From assembly GCA_032622095.1 (NCBI GenBank), contig CP136067.1:181382556-181446555 (forward strand): a DNA stretch of 64,000 nt, written 5' to 3'. This DNA is from Siphonodentalium dalli (taxonomy: Eukaryota; Mollusca; Scaphopoda; Gadilida; Siphonodentaliidae). Below, in pieces: positions 59,604-64,000 of the stretch (the stretch's first letter is position 1; the number at the start of each line of letters is the position of its first letter). A program made the translations under genes and the position numbers. A model generated the notes under the pieces. It had not been told where the DNA came from. It saw only the letters and a list, made by a program, of their open reading frames with translations, and did not search any database.

Positions 59604-60013
59604 TTTTCAATTGTTATGGGTGCTCTTACATTGATTTATTTCAGGGAAGCATTTATCATAGATAAAAAAGTGTGTCGCACTGGCGAATCATTCGTTAATT
59701 ATTGTATTAACCCCCCGAAGTATAGCTTACGTCAGTTGGATATATGGTCAAGTGCAGGTTTGTATATTCCCTAGTGCATTTCAGCTTGCTGAGCGCATGA
59801 ATTATAATATTAATGGTATATTTTCAATTGTTATGGGTGCTCTTACATTTGTTTCAGGGTAGCATTAAAATCCTAGATAAAGTGTGTCGCGCTGGCGAAT
59901 CATTCGTTAATTATTGTATTAACCCCCGTGTTATAGCTTACGTCAGTTGGATATATGGTCAAGTGCAGGTTTGTATATTCTGTAGTGCATTTCAGCTTGC
60001 TGATCGCATGAAT
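59604..60013 (+). repeat. Tandem duplication of an exon-like segment
   Basis: Two copies about 217 bp apart share caattgttatgggtgctctt, then a ttgtttcag acceptor-like site, about 110 bases including gcgaatcattcgttaattat, and a gtgcag|gtttgt donor-like site. The second copy has an open frame (ESFVNYCIN); the first is frameshifted. The protein is not recognised. It may be a duplicated exon or a plain repeat. Confidence 0.45.
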
Positions 60014-60216
60014 TTCACCTGTGCAGTATATAATGGTATTTACAAGCATGTAAATGTTTTGTTCAAGATGGTGGAGAATGTGGCAGGTTAAAATGTATTA
60101 CATATGTGTGTGAATGTGGCATGGTTAATATGTAACATATATGTGTCTGCAGAAATCAATAATGTGTGCGTCAGCAGAATTTGTATATAGTATGTAAACA
60201 TATAGTGTGACAGTTA

Positions 60217-60312
60217 ATTCGGGCTGGCTTTTTAACTGAGGTAACTTAATCAGACCAGCTCCAATTGGAGCTGGTCTGATTAAGTTACCTCAGTTAAAAA
60301 GCCAACCCGAAC
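60217..60312. repeat. Near-perfect 96-bp palindrome
   Basis: Arms of 47 bp around the centre ccaa|ttgg at 60,264/60,265, with one mismatch and no spacer. No gene nearby. Confidence 0.9.
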
Positions 60313-61553
60313 AATTAAATACTTCTGCATGGTAACAGTAAAGTTCAATACTTATTCTATATACTTCTGTTTTCCCGCCACCATCCCACTAAGCCCAATT
60401 TAAGACACCTGCACCAGATTCTAACTTTTATCTCTCTTTGAAATCTAGTGCCTGGCTATTCTCTCTATCTAATATCTAGTCCCCAGAACATACCCGGCGG
60501 CCAGTTCGTAACAGTCATTCTTGGAGAGTATTAAGAATAAAAACCATCTCCATTATAATGATCTAAGATAAAGGCACACACACATTGGTGATCCCTCGTG
60601 GGACCTATTCCTTTGAAATGGAACTACATTGGATAATTAACCTTTCAGGTTAATTACCATGGAGGCTATTGTTGTGTTCCGTGTATAGTCAAGCTAGGAT
60701 ATAGGTATGATATGATGCATGATGTGACCTAGCTGATGTTATATCATGTTAAATATTGAAGAATACATGAAAGACCATGTGTACTAGAATTGTTCTTGTT
60801 TGTTTTATAACATGTATGTGCATAAGTAAGGCCGAGACTCTCTATATTCCCGGTACTGCACACGGGGGCCAGTGCTCACCCTATACATGAAGACCGAGTT
60901 TATATTATAACATTATGCGTGTACGTTACATGAAGACCGAGTTTATATTATAACATTATGCGTGAGCACACTTTTTAAAATTGCCCACCCGACACCATGC
61001 AAATTAAATTGTATGTCTCCTCGTGAAACACGATATACGTGCACCATTATGTGGCGTAAATTTAATTGCCTAATGGGACGAACACATTGGATTTATTAGA
61101 CCGTGCATGCCGTTGGCCTTAACTGCCACGATCAGCTGCACTTTTCGGTTGCAAGTAAACGGTGCCCCTATAAAGTAAACTATCTGTCCACATTGCATAA
61201 CAGCACAATATGCCCATGCTATCGACATCTGCAGCGATTTAAACTCGACATCATCTTCATCGCCTGAACCACAAAGAGAGCTCATACTCGCGCTGCCAGA
61301 TTGTGAGAAACTGTGTCAGAAACTCAGTGAACTCGAAACCTTGACCTTTGTTTGCGTTAAACCTGCTTACTCGCTGTTGCATGCATAATTATACACATTA
61401 TTAAAAGCTCATCTACATTGAATTCATTACTTCGGTTATTGCAAATTGTGGCTGTCGAATGTGATATTACTACGAGAATATATATATTGTGATACCATCT
61501 CAATAAAAAGGTAAGCTCAATTAAAAGTTAATTTAATTTTCAGTCACATGCCA
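60313..61553. other. Intergenic sequence with one unrecognised ORF
   Basis: A direct repeat of about 42 bp (atgaagaccgagtttatatt) occurs at 60,886 and 60,931. A 71-residue minus ORF with ATG at 61,285 (MSSLCGSGDEDDVEF start) could be a first exon but has no recognised domain and no supporting neighbour. Confidence 0.35.
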
Positions 61554-62078
61554 TTAAAGGTGCATTATCTCTTTGTAAACATGTATTATATAGTTACCGG
61601 GGTATAAAATTTTAAATCTGAATCGATGACTCCTGTCCGGAAATGCTTCTATCGATTAATATTGATTTTATTTCGAATATTTTCTGGTCTAAACGGTGTG
61701 ATTGTCTAGCTAACGAACAATAGCGGTTACTGTTGACAGAGACCAGAAATTTTATTTTGTATTTTTGTCACAAATAAACGTTAATTAGACTTATTATCGC
61801 TCATAACTATGGAATAATACAATACAACCAATCAATCTGGGACATTTGACGTTCGGTACGTAGCCATAGGAACATAGTAATGCTCTCTATCGATATGGTA
61901 TCACCCGAATGGTCTTTTCTAAAAATAGACCAATAAACGGTCCCAATAAAATATTCGAAATAAAATAAATATTAATTGATAGAAGCCTTTTCGGACAGGG
62001 GTCTTCAGTTCATATTTATTATTTTATACCCACGCGACTATTTCAAATTTGTTATTTAAAGAGATAATCCATCTTTAA
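61554..62078. mobile_element. TTAA-flanked fold-back MITE
   Basis: TTAAAGGTGCATTATCTCTTT and AAAGAGATAATCCATCTTTAA are the ends; inner arms (cctgtccgg against ccggacagg-like, gaatattttctggtc against gaccattc) match loosely. Related in style to family D. Confidence 0.7.
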
Positions 62079-62202
62079 GACATTCATGTATTTATTTATG
62101 GAATTGCTGTAAAGCAGGTCTAGAAATTGCTATTCAATACACCAAGCCGTCGTAATTGGAACAGAAACGTGGCTCAATGGAATCCAACCGGGAAAGCGAG
62201 TG

Positions 62203-62374
62203 TACAGCAATGCCCTAAATAATCGACTCCTTAACCACAGCAGAAATATGGGCAACTTTTCAGGATTTAGTCGGCTTATTGCCATTCATCGGAAAGCCAT
62301 ATTTCCGACTAAATCCTGAAAAGTTACACATAATTCTGCTGTGGTTAAGGAGTCGATTATTTAGGGCATTACTG
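62203..62374. mobile_element. Family C palindromic MITE
   Basis: tacagcaatgccctaaataa with complement ending agggcattactg; a shorter centre than other copies. Confidence 0.8.
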
Positions 62375-62699
62375 AGTGTATATTTGTGACGCCATCAAGT
62401 TTTCAGAAATATATGTCCACCGGGGACGCCTGACCGCAATATAAATGATCGCAGCACCAAAGCTGGGTGGGGGGGGGGGACGTATTCATCAAGTTAGCAC
62501 ACAGGAACAAACACCATCAATAGAAATAACAGAAATTGTGACTGACTGAAATTGGATCGGAGCTTTCTACATGCCGCATGCACCGAGAAGCGAGAGATGA
62601 AACACCTCAAACTGAACATATCTCAGAAAGCACTATAGAGACAAACAACACACATATAGACAAACAACACACAGATATACAAACAACACACATATATAG

Positions 62700-63190
62700 T
62701 TATATCTGGAGATTTGAACTGCCCAGACATAAAAATAGATTTGGGAAATATGTTGATTAAACCCGGAGCTGCGGAAAAAGATGCACAACAAAAACTGGTT
62801 GAAATATGTGTTGAACATGGCCTCATGATGCAGATGCAGAAAGTTCCCGCTATAGGAGACAACCTACACTAACTAGATATTGTCCTTACATACAACACAA
62901 GATTGACAAGGCCGCGAGCACAACACCCGGTATTTCTGGTCATGGTATTGTTATGACGGACTGCACCACAAAGCCATACCACCCGAAGAAAGTAGAGCAA
63001 ATTAATTATCTACGTATTCCAAAAATTAGCTGGAGATGACCAAACAACTTCAAATGACCTATGGCCTATGGGAAACCTTCAAAACCGGAATAATGAAGTC
63101 AGTAGACAAACACACACCCCTATACTGAGAGGTAGAAATCAAAGGCAACTACCATGGATGACAAAGAAGTTGCAGGAACTCGGTGCACCC
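62700..63190 (+). mobile_element. Degraded LINE endonuclease-domain fragment
   Basis: The frame from about 62,703 reads SGDLNCPDIKIDLGN, then EHGLMMQMQKVPAIGDN and LDIVLTYN after one stop, the C-terminal half of an exonuclease-endonuclease-phosphatase domain of a non-LTR retrotransposon. Further fragments (LPWMTKKLQEL near 63,150) match the linker before RT. Stops and frameshifts show it is dead. Confidence 0.8.
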
Positions 63191-64000
63191 GTTAGAGATA
63201 CCGCCTTTACCACGGTGGGGAATCACGTGGTTTCGAAGTTGGCGAGTACCACGCATTCAAAATGTGCAAACCCACCAAATCATAATATACGAGAAACTGA
63301 CACAAAACATAGCAGTTTGACTGTTACGAGCATATGCTGGTTTATTTTTTAAACAAGTTGATACCTTATTTGTTCGGAAATACTTACATGTAGTGGTTTT
63401 CTATATAACATTCTGACCAAAGTTGCCAGTCGGATGTACGTGGAATATACCAGTCCATAAATCTTGGAAAATCTTTCGACTGACAACTTTGGTCAGAATG
63501 TTAGAGCAAACAAATGTGAATTTGGAAATAAATGAGGTATCAGCTTATTTGAAAGATAGTATAGCATCTGCTCGTAGCTGTCAAAATACTATGAAATATG
63601 TCATAGTTTATTACCTTTTTTTCTCGGTTCTGGTCGCGATTTAGATCGCGTCGGCAATTTTGAATGCGTGATACTCGATCATCAACTCGAAACCACGTGA
63701 TTCCCCAATATATCAAAGGATTAACAGAAATATGATAAGTACAAACAGTTCCAGAGTCTGTAGAAAAGTTATCCGCAGTATTGAAACACCTATATAACAG
63801 CATGCTCAGCGGATTTAAGAGAGTTTCTGTGGAGTGGTACCAGTAGATAACAGGAATGCATGGTAAAAGTACAAACAGTTCCAGAGAGTCTGTACACCTA
63901 TATAACAGCATGCTCAGCGGATTTGAAAAGAAGGTCCCTAAACTATTCTGGTCATACATTTACATGAAGTCAAAGAAGCAAGGAAACATTGGAGTCTCAC
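63191..64000. repeat. Nested inverted and direct repeats at the window end
   Basis: ggggaatcacgtggtttcga at 63,219 returns inverted at 63,687-63,706. Inside it, ttctgaccaaagttgccagtc at 63,411 returns inverted near 63,477-63,498. A direct duplication of about 150 bp follows (gtacaaacagttccagag at 63,738 and 63,868; agcatgctcagcggattt at 63,799 and 63,909). No gene. Confidence 0.6.

Overview
The window looks like a piece of a repeat-rich, AT-rich genome from a marine invertebrate animal. Evidence: spliced genes with GT-AG introns, a metazoan BLOC-1 subunit gene, Polinton/Maverick remnants, Helitrons, tRNA-derived SINEs, degraded LINEs, and hundreds of bases of hairpin MITEs. Frequent tacatgta-type strings and the SINE tail style hint at a mollusc or another lophotrochozoan, but the species cannot be fixed from the sequence.

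Layout. (1) 1-2.1 kb: a fold-back repeat, then an intact single-exon BLOC1S2 gene (+) with a TATA box. (2) 6.8-47.1 kb: one minus-strand gene whose 13 coding exons I could join with all splice phases agreeing. It encodes 688 aa: signal peptide, HxD motif, and a GH38-like/DUF5054-type protein. Only about 2.07 kb of this 40.3 kb is coding. Its introns hold nearly every class of repeat: a 6.2 kb palindrome made of two head-to-head truncated Polinton copies (intron 12), 18/23/42-bp minisatellites (intron 11), a 67-unit 39-bp minisatellite made from the exon 10 5' splice site itself (intron 10), LINE fragments, a SINE, an SGNH-carrying TIR element, and three or four MITE families. (3) 47.1-64 kb: no recognised host gene. 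It holds MITEs, a 3.6 kb fold-back element with an inverted minisatellite in its core, four Helitrons in direct tandem nested inside a TTAA-flanked MITE, a LINE endonuclease fragment and smaller palindromes.

The most unusual feature is the intron 10 array. Each 39-bp unit carries the last 30 bases of exon 10 plus the first 9 bases of the intron, so about 67 consensus-quality splice donors lie in a row. Because 39 is 13 codons, nearly every donor keeps the protein frame, and the frame stays open for about 770 codons into the intron. A second pattern is that repeat ends sit within about 25 bp of the 5' splice site in seven of the twelve introns, and one MITE is flanked by a 17-bp duplication that contains a splice donor.

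All homology calls come from recognising motifs by eye; no database search was run. Coordinates of repeat edges are approximate unless a target-site motif fixes them.
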